Part shown: piece by piece, positions 6,295-6,333 of the stretch | How the letters are laid out: each line of letters opens with the position of its first letter | How positions within the stretch are numbered: position 1 is the stretch's first letter | Origin: Calditrichota bacterium | GTDB lineage: Bacteria; Calditrichota; Calditrichia; RBG-13-44-9; J075 | Direction: 5' to 3' | DNA length: 6,333 bases | Assembly (NCBI GenBank): GCA_024275555.1 | Contig: JAJRYW010000319.1 | Coordinates: 1-6,333 of the forward strand | Notes under the pieces: generated by a model | Told to the model about the DNA's origin: nothing | Seen by the model: only the letters and a program-made list of their open reading frames with translations | Databases searched by the model: none | Position numbers and translations under genes: made by a program

Positions 6295-6333
6295 AAGATG
6301 GACGCCCGGAAAAGACGCTGTGCATTGCTTTCT
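6295..6333. other. Unassigned end of window
   Basis: The heptad rhythm stops at 6294. The last 39 nt show no repeat unit, ORF or signal that I can support; a gene may begin beyond the window. Confidence 0.3.

Overview
The window reads as a stretch of chromosome from an uncultured member of the Fibrobacterota-Chlorobiota-Bacteroidota (FCB) superphylum. Calditrichota- or KSB1-like lineages are a guess only. The main evidence is a secreted protein ending in a Bacteroidota-type C-terminal sorting domain (type IX secretion). Further hints are mostly weak or absent Shine-Dalgarno sites and intergenic gaps filled with palindromic repeats. No rRNA, tRNA, transposase or CRISPR array is visible.

Layout. 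Positions 1-325 hold no gene but contain two or three copies of a dispersed repeat module, including an inverted pair at 3-161. A SixA-type histidine phosphatase lies on the minus strand (326-829). Next is a divergent small unknown protein (997-1233, plus). It converges on a MoxR-family AAA+ ATPase (1307-2311, minus), which lacks its usual DUF58/VWA partners here. An isoaspartyl peptidase/L-asparaginase is transcribed divergently from moxR (2475-3386, plus), probably from a promoter so close that the mRNA is leaderless. Positions 3387-3951 are a gene-poor gap that starts with strong palindromes. A secreted right-handed beta-helix protein with a Calx-beta domain and sorting domain follows (3952-5793, plus). 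The window closes with a repeat array (about 5871-6294) built on a 7-bp rhythm, GAnnnnC on one strand alternating with runs of its reverse complement.

The genes do not form one pathway. Each appears to be its own transcription unit: a signalling or dephosphorylation enzyme, an unknown small protein, a chaperone-like ATPase, a cytoplasmic peptide-salvage enzyme, and an exported polysaccharide-binding or polysaccharide-degrading protein. The exported protein's gene looks lower in GC than moxR and the asparaginase gene, and it has repeat clusters on both sides, so it may be an accessory insertion. The most unusual feature is the heptad-phased, alternating-orientation array at the 3' end.
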